Shown here: piece by piece, positions 1-8,330 of the stretch
Layout of the letters: the number at the start of each line of letters is the position of its first letter
How positions within the stretch are numbered: position 1 is the stretch's first letter
NCBI GenBank assembly: GCA_913047325.1
Contig: CAJWTP010000004.1
Location: 1-52,257, forward strand
DNA length: 52,257 bases
DNA from: an uncultured Gammaproteobacteria bacterium
Lineage (GTDB): Bacteria; Pseudomonadota; Gammaproteobacteria; PS1; Pseudothioglobaceae
Reading direction: 5' to 3'
Made by a program: the position numbers and the translations under genes
The notes under the pieces: model-generated
The model's input: only the letters and a program-made list of their open reading frames with translations
Told to the model about the DNA's origin: nothing
Databases searched by the model: none

Positions 1-101
1 GCACAATAATATAGTATTTAAAACTGAATGTCAAGACTTTTTTTATTTTTTTTATAAGATTGTGATAAAAGGCTTTTTTTACGATCGAAGATTTATAGTC
101 G

Positions 102-130
102 AAAAAAAGGCTTGCAATTTTGCAAGCCTT
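102..130 (-). terminator. Rho-independent terminator after tRNA-Lys
   Basis: Read on the minus strand, a perfect 10-bp stem (arms 107-116 and 121-130, loop of 4) is followed by a run of seven T (the A-run at 102-108 on the plus strand). It lies just after the tRNA-Lys 3' end, so it should end the tRNA transcript. Confidence 0.88.
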
Positions 131-138
131 CTTGAATA

Positions 139-214
139 TGGTGGGTCGTGAGCGATTTGAACGCTCGACCATCGGATTAAAAGTCCGGTGCTCTACCAGC
201 TGAGCTAACGACCC
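139..214 (-). tRNA. tRNA-Lys (anticodon TTT)
   Basis: A 76-nt cloverleaf on the minus strand. The 7-bp acceptor stem pairs GGGTCGT with ACGACCC, the D-arm contains AGCTCAGCTGGTAGAGC, and the anticodon loop CTTTTAA gives anticodon TTT (lysine). The T-arm has GTTCAAATC. The 3' CCA is encoded in the DNA (positions 139-141), which is usual in gammaproteobacteria. Confidence 0.95.
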
Positions 215-266
215 ATAATAAAAACGAGAAATTATACTGAACAAGTTTCCAATAATCAATCAATAA

Positions 267-551
267 TTAGCCATTATTTACAGCCTCTTTGAGGCGCTTT
301 CCAGGCTTGAAAAATGGCACAAATTTTTCCTTCACTTGAGTTTTTTCACCAGTCTTTGGATTAATTCCAATTCTGCTTTCACGGTGTCTTTTATAGAAAC
401 CGCCAAAACCACGAATCTCGACTCCTTTTCCTGAAACAATTGCTACGCTTAACTGCTCAAGAATGACTTCAATGGAGCGCTTAGATTCTGAACGCGGTAA
501 TTTACAATTGTCTGAGATTATCTCAATAAAATCTGTTTTTTTCATTTTCAT
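267..551 (-). CDS. ihfB: Integration host factor beta subunit
   Basis: This 94-residue protein matches the HU/IHF family in length and layout. It has an N-terminal helical dimerisation region (about 1-45), then the beta-arm segment with GFGGF near residue 48 and the RIGINPKTG arm carrying the DNA-intercalating proline. IHF beta pairs with IHF alpha to bend DNA sharply in transcription, replication and recombination. Its place directly downstream of rpsA (36 bp, same strand) is the classic rpsA-ihfB arrangement, which favours IHF beta over HU. A second in-frame ATG two codons later (MKK) is an equally plausible start. Confidence 0.93.
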   Translation of the reverse strand: MKMKKTDFIEIISDNCKLPRSESKRSIEVILEQLSVAIVSGKGVEIRGFGGFYKRHRESRIGINPKTGEKTQVKEKFVPFFKPGKRLKEAVNNG

Positions 552-587
552 TAGGCCGCCACAATTTATAAAGCGACCTCGTTAGTG

Positions 588-2261
588 TTATTTGTCCTTT
601 GCTATCTTTAACAAGTCGCCCAGCTTTGAGCCGTTAGAAGTTGATGATTGCTTATTATAGTCTGCCATCGCCTCTTTCTCTTCAACTGAATCTTTAGCCT
701 TGATGCTAAGTGATACTTTTCTAGTTCTTCTATCTAATTGAGTAATTACAATCTCAATCTCTTCACCTTTCTTAAGAAGAGATGAGGCATCTTCTACTCG
801 TTCTAGCGAGATTTCAGATGCCTTCAGGTAACCACTAACACTATCAGCAAGCTCTACAACAGCGCCTCTTGCGTCAACCTCAGCGACAGTTCCTTTAACA
901 ATTGAACCTTTTTTATTTGCTGAGGCAAACTGTGAAAAGCTATCCTCTCCAAGTTGCTTGATGCCCAAAGAAATGCGTTCCTTTTCTGCATCAATGTTAA
1001 GAATAACGACATCAAGTTCTTGGCCTTTTGAATATGAAGAAACTATTTGGTCAGCTGATAGTTTATTCCACGAGATGTCAGCTAAATGAATCAAACCATC
1101 GATTCCACCTGGAAGACCAACAAATAGGCCAAAATCGGTGATTGATTTTATTGTTACATTTATCTTGTCACCTTTGCTATGATTTGATTCAAAGGCCTCC
1201 CATGGATTCTCCTGAGCCTGTTTCATGCTCAATGAGATTCGGTGTTTTGATTCCTGAACATCTAAAACAACAACCTCAACCTCTTGTCCTAATTTCACAA
1301 ACTTAGATGGTCTAGCGTTTGCATTTGTCCAGTCCATTTCACTAACATGAACGAGACCTTCGACACCCTCTTCAATTCTGACAAATGCACCATAGTCAGT
1401 CAGATTAGAAACCACACCTGAGACCTTTTTACCCATAGGTAGACGTTCTGAAATGCTTTCCCAAGGACTTGAAGTCAACTGCTTCAAGCCAAGCGACACT
1501 CTCATTTTTTCTTTATCAAAGTTAAGTACTTTGACTTTTATTTTGTCGCCAATCGTTAGTTTTTCTGAAGGATGATTTACGCGCTGCCAAGAAATGTCTG
1601 TGATGTGCAATAAACCATCAACACCGCCCAAATCAATAAAGGCGCCATAGTCAGCAAGATTTTTAATCACACCTTCTACTTCTTTTCCTTCCTCTAATGT
1701 TTCAAGAAGAGCTTCTCTGTCTGCAGAGTTAGCCTCCTGCATGATGGCTTTTCTTGAGATAACAATGTTGTTTCTAACTTCATCCATTTTAATAACGATG
1801 GCTTCGATTTCTTGACCTATCAAGAAATCGAAATCTTTGACAGGTCTTACGTCAACCAGTGAGCCCGGCAAAAATGCCTTAATAACTCCTATATCTACTG
1901 TCAAACCTCCCTTGACTGAACCTGTGACAACTCCTCTTACAGCCCCCTTAGATTGCATTGCCGCTTCAAGCTCTTGCCACATCTTAATGCGCTTTGCTTT
2001 TTCACGAGAAAGCAGGGTGTGACCTAGACCATCGTCAATTGACTCTAGCGCTACTTCAACAACATCACCCTCTACAATTTCTATCTCTCCATTAACATTT
2101 GTAAATTCGTTTAATGAAATGAAACCTTCTGACTTTAAGCCAACATTAACAATCGCTTTTTCACGATTCATACTGACCACAGTGCCCATTAATAGAGCTC
2201 CAGGTTTTACGTTTTGCTGGATTTCGCTATTCTCAAATAGCTCCGAAAATGATTCTGACAT
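588..2261 (-). CDS. rpsA: 30S ribosomal protein S1
   Basis: The 557-residue length is the usual size for gammaproteobacterial S1. Six S1/OB-fold RNA-binding repeats can be followed, the clearest with the pattern DYGAFVDLGG...GLLHITDISW and its variants near residues 205, 290 and 375. Repeats 1 and 2 (about 20-170) are divergent, as expected for the ribosome-docking half. S1 brings mRNA to the 30S subunit and is needed for mRNAs with weak or absent Shine-Dalgarno sequences, which fits the many weak ribosome-binding sites in this window. It lies between cmk and ihfB, a conserved gene order. Confidence 0.97.
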   Translation of the reverse strand: MSESFSELFENSEIQQNVKPGALLMGTVVSMNREKAIVNVGLKSEGFISLNEFTNVNGEIEIVEGDVVEVALESIDDGLGHTLLSREKAKRIKMWQELEAAMQSKGAVRGVVTGSVKGGLTVDIGVIKAFLPGSLVDVRPVKDFDFLIGQEIEAIVIKMDEVRNNIVISRKAIMQEANSADREALLETLEEGKEVEGVIKNLADYGAFIDLGGVDGLLHITDISWQRVNHPSEKLTIGDKIKVKVLNFDKEKMRVSLGLKQLTSSPWESISERLPMGKKVSGVVSNLTDYGAFVRIEEGVEGLVHVSEMDWTNANARPSKFVKLGQEVEVVVLDVQESKHRISLSMKQAQENPWEAFESNHSKGDKINVTIKSITDFGLFVGLPGGIDGLIHLADISWNKLSADQIVSSYSKGQELDVVILNIDAEKERISLGIKQLGEDSFSQFASANKKGSIVKGTVAEVDARGAVVELADSVSGYLKASEISLERVEDASSLLKKGEEIEIVITQLDRRTRKVSLSIKAKDSVEEKEAMADYNKQSSTSNGSKLGDLLKIAKDK

Positions 2262-2350
2262 AATTCTTTTGATATTGACCGGTAATTCTTAAGCTACAAC
2301 GGTTTCCGCTTAATTCATATCGGGTTAGTTAATATTTAAAGTTTGACCGC

Positions 2351-3016
2351 TCAAACCTCGATAATTGCCATTACCTTGCTAATGACTTCATCAATTGTAA
2401 GATTTGTAGTATCTATAATCAATGCATCTTTGGCTGGTTTTAGTGGAGAGTGAGCTCGATTTTTATCGCGCTCATCTCTTTTCCTAACCCCATCCAAAGT
2501 GTGCGAAATGTTACCAGCATTGCCACCAACTTGCAACTGTTTTAATCTTCTCCTAGCCCTCTCTTCAGGATCAGCAGTTAGAAACACTTTAAAAGGGGCA
2601 TCAGGAAATACCACTGTCCCCATATCTCTACCATCAGCAACCAAGCCAGGCGGTTTTTGAAATTGCCTTTGTTTTACAAGTAAAACTTTTCTCAGCGGAG
2701 CCAGTTGTGCATATTTTGAGGCTACTGTTGCAGTTTTTTCTGTGCGCAATTCGGTTGTTACATCGACCTTGTCTAAATAGACACTAAGTGGTGCATGGTC
2801 AGAATTTGATTTAAATTCTAAGTCAAGCTTGCTCGCAAGTTCTAATAAACCATCAAGATTATCTATACCAATACCACAATCCATTGCTGCAAGTGCAAAT
2901 GCTCGATAGATAGCACCAGAATCTAGCTGGTGCCAATTTAGTTTTTGTGCAACAATACTTGCCACAGTACCCTTTCCAACGCCACTTGGCCCGTCAAGAG
3001 TAAGAACTGGAATCAT
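2351..3016 (-). CDS. cmk: Cytidylate kinase
   Basis: This 221-residue NMP kinase starts with the P-loop LDGPSGVGKGTVA (residues 6-18) and has the CMP-binding region LVADGRDMGTVVFPDA (about 125-140) typical of the family. The RRRLKQLQ lid region follows. It phosphorylates CMP and dCMP in the cytoplasm for nucleotide recycling. It precedes rpsA on the same strand with a gap of about 90 bp, the standard cmk-rpsA order. Confidence 0.96.
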   Translation of the reverse strand: MIPVLTLDGPSGVGKGTVASIVAQKLNWHQLDSGAIYRAFALAAMDCGIGIDNLDGLLELASKLDLEFKSNSDHAPLSVYLDKVDVTTELRTEKTATVASKYAQLAPLRKVLLVKQRQFQKPPGLVADGRDMGTVVFPDAPFKVFLTADPEERARRRLKQLQVGGNAGNISHTLDGVRKRDERDKNRAHSPLKPAKDALIIDTTNLTIDEVISKVMAIIEV

Positions 3017-3087
3017 TGTTTGGACGGCTCGTTAGTTAGCAGAAAAAATATACAAAGGTATTTAGTGTTTAGTCTCATCCAAATTTC

Positions 3088-4572
3088 CTATTCAGGCCTC
3101 ATATGAGGGAAAAGCAATACATCTCTAATCGAAGGTGAATTTGTAAAAAGCATCACTAGACGGTCAATCCCTATGCCCTCGCCTGCAGTTGGAGGCATAC
3201 CATATTCCAGAGCGCGGATATAGTCAGCATCATAATGCATAGCTTCATCATCTCCAGCATCTTTTCGGTTAGCTTGTTCTCTAAATCTTTGGGCCTGGTC
3301 TTCTGGATCATTTAGTTCAGAAAAACCATTAGCAATCTCTCTGCCACCAATAAATAATTCAAAGCGATCGGTTACAAATGGGTTTTCATCATTGCGTCTA
3401 GATAGAGGGGACACTTCTGTTGGATAGTGAGTAACAAAAGTAGGCTGAACCAATTTATCCTCAACAGTTTTTTCAAAAATTTCAATCTGAATTTTTCCTA
3501 AACCCCAATTATCTTTAACCTTGATGCCCATTTTTTCAGCGCTACTTTTAGCATTCTCCAAAGATAAGTCTGCAGGCTTAAAATTTGGATTGTATTTCAA
3601 AATAGAATCAAACACACTGAGCCGTTCAAAAGGTTTGGAGAAATCAAAATCGTCTCCCTGGTAATGAATTAAACCTGATTTACAAATATCACTCGCTATA
3701 CCTCTAAACAAGTCCTCAGTAAGGTCCATGAAGTCTTCGTAAGTGGCATAGGCTTTATAAAACTCAATCATTGTAAACTCTGGATTGTGGCGTGTAGAAA
3801 GCCCTTCATTCCTGAAATTTCTATTAATTTCAAAGACCCCGTCCATACCACCAACAATCAACCTCTTAAGATACAGCTCAGGAGCAATGCGTAGGTACAA
3901 ACCCATATCTAAAGCATTATGATGGGTGACAAATGGCTTTGCAGCTGCACCACCTGGTATAACTTGCATCATTGGGGTTTCGACTTCCAGATAATTGTGC
4001 TGAATAAAGAAGTTGCGAATATAAGCAACTATTTGTGAACGCAGCTGGAAAACTTTTCGGGAGTCTTCGTTCATGATAAGGTCGACATAACGTTGACGAT
4101 ATATTGTTTCTTTGTCGGACAAACCATGGAATTTATCAGGAAGCGGTCTAAGCGATTTGGTTAGCAGCTTGATTTCATTAACTCGAACAGAAAGCTCTCC
4201 AGTTTTGGTCTTAAAGAGAAGCCCTTTGACGCCAACTATATCTCCTATATCCCATTTTTTGAAGTGTTCATTGTAAAAACCGTCATCCAGCACATCCCGG
4301 GTAACGAAGAGCTGCATCCGTCCCGAAGAATCCTGTATTTGCGCAAAGCTCGCCTTTCCCATAACCCTTTTGAGCATCAACCTTCCTGCAATACAGACTT
4401 CTTTGTTCTCCTGCTCCAGTGGTTCATTTTTTAGTGAGCCATAATTATCGTGAAGGTCTTGAATTAAGTCACTTGGTTTGAAGTCATTAACAAATGGATT
4501 TCCAGCTTCTCTTAAATCTGCTAATTTAGACTTCCTTTCTGCAATCAGTTTGTTTTCGTCTTGTTCGCTCAC
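3088..4572 (-). CDS. lysS: Lysyl-tRNA synthetase, class II
   Basis: The 494 residues hold an N-terminal OB-fold anticodon-binding domain (about 55-165) and a class II catalytic core. Class II motif 2 is [14 protein letters not shown], and motif 3 is [13 protein letters not shown] close to the C-terminus. The enzyme charges tRNA-Lys with lysine. It starts 2 bp after the stop of the upstream TPR gene, so the two are probably co-transcribed. Confidence 0.97.
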   Translation of the reverse strand: MSEQDENKLIAERKSKLADLREAGNPFVNDFKPSDLIQDLHDNYGSLKNEPLEQENKEVCIAGRLMLKRVMGKASFAQIQDSSGRMQLFVTRDVLDDGFYNEHFKKWDIGDIVGVKGLLFKTKTGELSVRVNEIKLLTKSLRPLPDKFHGLSDKETIYRQRYVDLIMNEDSRKVFQLRSQIVAYIRNFFIQHNYLEVETPMMQVIPGGAAAKPFVTHHNALDMGLYLRIAPELYLKRLIVGGMDGVFEINRNFRNEGLSTRHNPEFTMIEFYKAYATYEDFMDLTEDLFRGIASDICKSGLIHYQGDDFDFSKPFERLSVFDSILKYNPNFKPADLSLENAKSSAEKMGIKVKDNWGLGKIQIEIFEKTVEDKLVQPTFVTHYPTEVSPLSRRNDENPFVTDRFELFIGGREIANGFSELNDPEDQAQRFREQANRKDAGDDEAMHYDADYIRALEYGMPPTAGEGIGIDRLVMLFTNSPSIRDVLLFPHMRPE

Positions 4573-4574
4573 TG

Positions 4575-5243
4575 TTATCTCTGTATATTAATTTTCTCTA
4601 ACTCAACCTTGGCCAGCGTCTCTGCCTTTTTAAAGTCTTTTTGTGCTAGTTTATCTTTACCAATACTTTTATATAATGAACCACGATTATAATAGGCTTG
4701 GTAAAAGTTTTTATCTAATTCAATCGCTTTAGTTAAATCTTTGAGTGCTAAATTATGCTCTGCTATTTTAGAGTAACAGTTGCCACGGTTATAGTAAGCT
4801 GTAATATATTTTTCGTCTATTAAAATTGCTTCAGAATAGTTCTGGATTGCTTCTTTAGTTTTGTTGAGTCTATCATAGCAATTTGCTAAATTATTGAAAA
4901 TACCTGTATCCTTTTTATTCAATTTCAGTGCACACTCTAAATACTCTATCGCCTTATTAAAGTTCTCTTTCTGTTGTTCCATATAGGCTAAGCAATAATA
5001 AGCTTCCGCGCTATTAGGATTAGCTTCAATCGCGCTAGCCATGCTTTCATGGGCCAGATCAAAATTACCCTGTTGCTGATGAAGATAGCCCAAATTCATA
5101 TGCGCACTAGCTTTCAAATCATTGCCAGCAGATTTATGTTTAACTAACGCATTCCAGCTCTGAATAGCTGAGGAAAATTTACCTTGCTTTTGATAATTGT
5201 ATGCTGTTACCATTAAGTCACCGAACTCCTGGCTTGAAGTCAT
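4575..5243 (-). CDS. TPR-repeat protein, function unknown
   Basis: This 222-residue protein is made almost entirely of about six tetratricopeptide repeats. Clear ones are [36 protein letters not shown] and [18 protein letters not shown]. No signal peptide or membrane segment is visible, so it is probably a cytoplasmic scaffold for protein contacts. It lies between ccmH and lysS. The closeness to ccmH (36 bp) recalls the TPR protein CcmI of cytochrome c maturation, but CcmI carries N-terminal membrane helices that are missing here, so I do not use that name. Confidence 0.8.
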   Translation of the reverse strand: MTSSQEFGDLMVTAYNYQKQGKFSSAIQSWNALVKHKSAGNDLKASAHMNLGYLHQQQGNFDLAHESMASAIEANPNSAEAYYCLAYMEQQKENFNKAIEYLECALKLNKKDTGIFNNLANCYDRLNKTKEAIQNYSEAILIDEKYITAYYNRGNCYSKIAEHNLALKDLTKAIELDKNFYQAYYNRGSLYKSIGKDKLAQKDFKKAETLAKVELEKINIQR

Positions 5244-5279
5244 AAAAAATGAATGCCTTATAGATATAATCGTTTTATT

Positions 5280-5717
5280 TTAATTGCCTTTTGCCCTATC
5301 AATATCAATAGTTAGTTCAGCCGCTATCTTGGATCTTGCTCTTATAGATCGAAATAAAAGAAATAGGCAAATAAATAAAAATATAAATGGCGCAAACCAA
5401 AGCATGTAAGTTGCTGGCTTAATTGGTGGTTTGAAAATAACAAAATCACCATACCTCTGTACCATAAAACTATAAATTTCATCATTTGTGTGATTACTGA
5501 GAATCATTTTGCGAACCTGCTCACGCAAATCAAGCGCTAAGCCTGAGTTAGAATCGCCGATACTTTGCCCTTGACATACCGGACAACGAATATCTTCAAT
5601 TAAGTCACGATAACGCTTCTCTTGTTCAGATGAAGTAAATTCTTTTGCCTCAATAGTTCCAGCATAACTAGATTGAATAAGCAAAAATATGAGAGTAAAT
5701 TGAATAAAATAACGCAT
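5280..5717 (-). CDS. ccmH: Cytochrome c maturation protein CcmH
   Basis: A 145-residue CcmH/CycL/NrfF-family protein. It has an N-terminal signal sequence (about 1-19), the family heme-handling motif RCPVCQGQSIGDSNS (about 44-58) with its CxxC thiols facing the periplasm, and one transmembrane helix (about 103-123) near the C-terminus. CcmH keeps the apocytochrome c CxxCH cysteines reduced for heme attachment. No other ccm genes are in the window, so the rest of the system must be elsewhere. The divergent uup gene starts only 37 bp away. Confidence 0.93.
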   Translation of the reverse strand: MRYFIQFTLIFLLIQSSYAGTIEAKEFTSSEQEKRYRDLIEDIRCPVCQGQSIGDSNSGLALDLREQVRKMILSNHTNDEIYSFMVQRYGDFVIFKPPIKPATYMLWFAPFIFLFICLFLLFRSIRARSKIAAELTIDIDRAKGN

Positions 5718-5754
5718 TCAAACAGTTAACTATTTAAAATTCAAATTTTAACTT

Positions 5755-7611
5755 ATGCCACTTATTACCTTAGACAATATTTCGCTACAATTTTCTGAAA
5801 ATCTAGTACTGAATGAGATCAGTGCTACCATACAAAAGGGCGACAAAATAGCGCTAATCGGTCGTAATGGAGAAGGTAAATCCAGTCTCATGAGGGTGCT
5901 GGCAGGAATAATTGATGCAGACGATGGCGAAATAAAGGTAAAAAATAATACTACTATTAGTTATTTAGAGCAGTCCTCGCCTCAAGATATTGAACAATCC
6001 CTTTTTGAAGTCGTTGCAAGAGGTCTGGGCACTATTGGTGACCTTTTAGCAAATTATTACCGAAGTACTCAGTCAAGCAACGCTGAGGAAAGCGGCCCTT
6101 ATCAAAGCCTTATCGAGCAGAAAGATGCATGGCACTATATACACAAAATTGAGGCAATCTTAAATCGCTTTAAACTTGACCATAAAGCCAAATTTTCAAC
6201 AATGTCGGGTGGATGGAAAAGGCGTGTTATGCTTGCCCGCGCAATAATCCAAGAACCTGACCTTCTTCTACTTGACGAACCGACAAATCATATGGATATT
6301 ACCGCGATTCTTGATTTAGAGAAGTTGCTCAAAGATTTTCATGGGACTATAGTCTTAATTAGCCATGACCGTTCATTTGTGCAAGCAATTGCAAATAGGG
6401 TTTTTGATCTAGACCGAGGAAATCTCGCAGTATTTGAATGTGGCTATCTGGATTACTTAAAACGTAAAGAAAATTTACTAAATGCGGAAGAACTAGAAAA
6501 TGCAAGATTCGATAAAAAGCTTACTCAAGAAGAGGCATGGATACGTCAAGGCATAAAAGCAAGAAGGACTCGTAATGAAGGTCGTGTTAGAGCCCTAAAA
6601 GAGATGCGGCAAGCTTATATTAATCGCCGCAAAAAACAAGGCAAAGTAAAAATTCATACACCCGATGAAGACGAAAAAAGAATTTCAAAAATTGTATTTG
6701 AAGTGAAAAAAATTAGTTATCAAATCGGCCAATTAGAACTTGTAAAAAAATTCTCATTACTCGTATTAAAAGGCGATAAGATTGGCATTATTGGTGGTAA
6801 CGGTTCCGGTAAATCTACCCTTGTCAGGCTTCTGTTGAATGAATTAAAGCCAGACCAAGGCAGTATTCGTCGATCAAAAACCATTGAATTAGCATATTTT
6901 GACCAAATGCGCGAATCTCTTGACCTTAATATGAAGGCTATGGATTTTGTTTCGGGCGGCAGAGATTACATCAAAATTAATGGCAAAAGTAAGCACATTA
7001 TTGGATATTTGAGACAGTTTTTATTTACCGCCAAACAGGCAATGGCTCCTATTAAAATGTTTTCTGGTGGAGAGAAAAATCGTTTAATGTTAGCGAAAAT
7101 TCTTTCCCAACCTTCTAACCTATTAGTTCTTGATGAGCCTACTAATGATTTGGATGTTGAAACACTTGAACTGCTTGAAGAGATGTTAGTTGATTTTGCT
7201 GGTACTATAATATTGATTTCTCATGATAGAACTTTTCTTAATAACATTGTTGGCTCCACAATAGTAATGGAAGGTAATGCGGTTATCGAACAATATATTG
7301 GCGGCTATGACAATTATCTTGAGCAAAAAACAAAAAAAATTAATCAAAAAAATAACGCAGCTTCAACAAAATCAGATAAAAATAATATAAATAAAAGCAA
7401 GCTTTCATATCGCCAGCAACAAGAACTGAACTCTCTTCCAGAAATAATTGAGAATTTAGAAAACGAGATTTCTGTCGCTCAGCAACATTTATCTAATCCA
7501 AAATTTTACCAAGATCCCGAAGCTATCAATTTAACAATGAAATTACGCGAGATGGAACTACAATTAGAGGTACTATATGACAAATGGAGTAAATTAGATA
7601 GTGAAAAGTAG
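5755..7611 (+). CDS. uup: ABC-F family ATPase, Uup-like
   Basis: The 618 residues carry two ABC ATPase domains on one chain with no membrane segments. First domain: Walker A GRNGEGKSS, signature MSGGWKRR, Walker B LLLLDEPTNHMD. Second domain: GGNGSGKST, FSGGEKNR, LLVLDEPTNDLD. A C-terminal coiled coil (about 555-615) fits Uup rather than EttA. The linker with LKEMRQAYINRRKKQGKVK resembles the Uup linker. ABC-F proteins act on ribosomes or nucleic acid in the cytoplasm. Uup is linked to transposon excision control and ribosome or branched-DNA handling. The last codons overlap the next gene. Confidence 0.88.
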   Translation: MPLITLDNISLQFSENLVLNEISATIQKGDKIALIGRNGEGKSSLMRVLAGIIDADDGEIKVKNNTTISYLEQSSPQDIEQSLFEVVARGLGTIGDLLANYYRSTQSSNAEESGPYQSLIEQKDAWHYIHKIEAILNRFKLDHKAKFSTMSGGWKRRVMLARAIIQEPDLLLLDEPTNHMDITAILDLEKLLKDFHGTIVLISHDRSFVQAIANRVFDLDRGNLAVFECGYLDYLKRKENLLNAEELENARFDKKLTQEEAWIRQGIKARRTRNEGRVRALKEMRQAYINRRKKQGKVKIHTPDEDEKRISKIVFEVKKISYQIGQLELVKKFSLLVLKGDKIGIIGGNGSGKSTLVRLLLNELKPDQGSIRRSKTIELAYFDQMRESLDLNMKAMDFVSGGRDYIKINGKSKHIIGYLRQFLFTAKQAMAPIKMFSGGEKNRLMLAKILSQPSNLLVLDEPTNDLDVETLELLEEMLVDFAGTIILISHDRTFLNNIVGSTIVMEGNAVIEQYIGGYDNYLEQKTKKINQKNNAASTKSDKNNINKSKLSYRQQQELNSLPEIIENLENEISVAQQHLSNPKFYQDPEAINLTMKLREMELQLEVLYDKWSKLDSEK

Positions 7612-8188
7612 CAGTAACAATTTAATTGTAGACCTCGACCATACCCTTATTGATACTGACCTATTAGTTAAATCTTCTTTCGGTGTCTTAAGAAAAAGCC
7701 CATGGTTAATTTTGCATTACTTCTTATGGTTATCGAAAGGTAAAGGATACCTGAAAGATCAACTGGTCAGGCGTTTTGAGATAAACGTTACCCATTTACC
7801 TTACAACAAAACAGTTATTAACTATGTTCGCCAAAGAAAAGACGAAGGCAATAGAGTTATTCTTGCGACTGCTTCACACAAAAATTACGCCTTCGCGATT
7901 GCAAAATATCTTCAGTTATTTGATGATGTTATGGCAACCAATAAAGACCTCAACTTATCTAGCTATATCAAAGCAGAAAAACTTATCGAGCGTTTTGGTG
8001 AGGGTAATTTTGATTATGTCGGTGACCATATGAGAGATTTACCAGTATGGGAGGCATCAAAACTTTCCATAATCGTAAATGCAAGTAGAAGAGTTATATC
8101 TAGGACTGAGCACCTTAACAGGTTAATTATTACAACTAAAGGTCAGAAATCCTCAACCAAAGAAGACACACCAGCCAAGAAAACATAG
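7601..8188 (+). CDS. HAD-superfamily phosphatase, like the HAD half of UbiA fusions
   Basis: A 195-residue protein with the HAD motifs in order: motif I DLDHTL (residues 11-16), motif II around ILATASHKN, and motif IV YVGDHMRDLPVW. The segments SKGKGYLK and LPYNKTVINYVR match my memory of the HAD domain normally fused in front of a UbiA prenyltransferase, but here the chain ends where UbiA would start. It begins with GTG inside the end of uup (11-bp overlap), so translation is probably coupled. The substrate is unknown. Its 3' end overlaps the convergent small membrane-protein gene by 46 bp. Confidence 0.75.
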   Translation: MKSSSNNLIVDLDHTLIDTDLLVKSSFGVLRKSPWLILHYFLWLSKGKGYLKDQLVRRFEINVTHLPYNKTVINYVRQRKDEGNRVILATASHKNYAFAIAKYLQLFDDVMATNKDLNLSSYIKAEKLIERFGEGNFDYVGDHMRDLPVWEASKLSIIVNASRRVISRTEHLNRLIITTKGQKSSTKEDTPAKKT

Positions 8189-8322
8189 ATTGCAAAAGTT
8201 GCAAGCATAACCCATGAGCCTACCTTAAAGAATGACACGTTATTGCCAATAAATCGAGTATTGAAAAACCAGATAATGTAACTAACAACAATTACAACGG
8301 CGAGCAATCTGAGTATAAACAT
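8143..8322 (-). CDS. Small membrane protein (59 aa), unknown
   Basis: A short minus-strand reading frame starts 8 bp after the uvrC stop codon and encodes 59 residues. It begins MFILRLLAVVIVVSYIIWFF and has two strong transmembrane segments (about 4-20 and 37-56) joined by a short loop with NTRFIGNNVSFFKVG. The hydrophobic pattern, the close spacing after uvrC and the lack of any other gene in the interval support it as real. The Shine-Dalgarno sequence is weak. I do not recognise a family. The position after uvrC is that of pgsA in some gammaproteobacteria, but this is far too short to be PgsA. Confidence 0.65.
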   Translation of the reverse strand: MFILRLLAVVIVVSYIIWFFNTRFIGNNVSFFKVGSWVMLATFAIYVFLAGVSSLVEDF

Positions 8323-8330
8323 AAGGTTAA

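Noticed and set aside
1-101. Search for a gene at the left edge
   Set aside because: Only AT-rich sequence with short A and T runs, and no open frame or RNA feature.
4575-5243. Naming the TPR protein CcmI
   Set aside because: The N-terminal membrane helices of CcmI are missing, although the gene is near ccmH.
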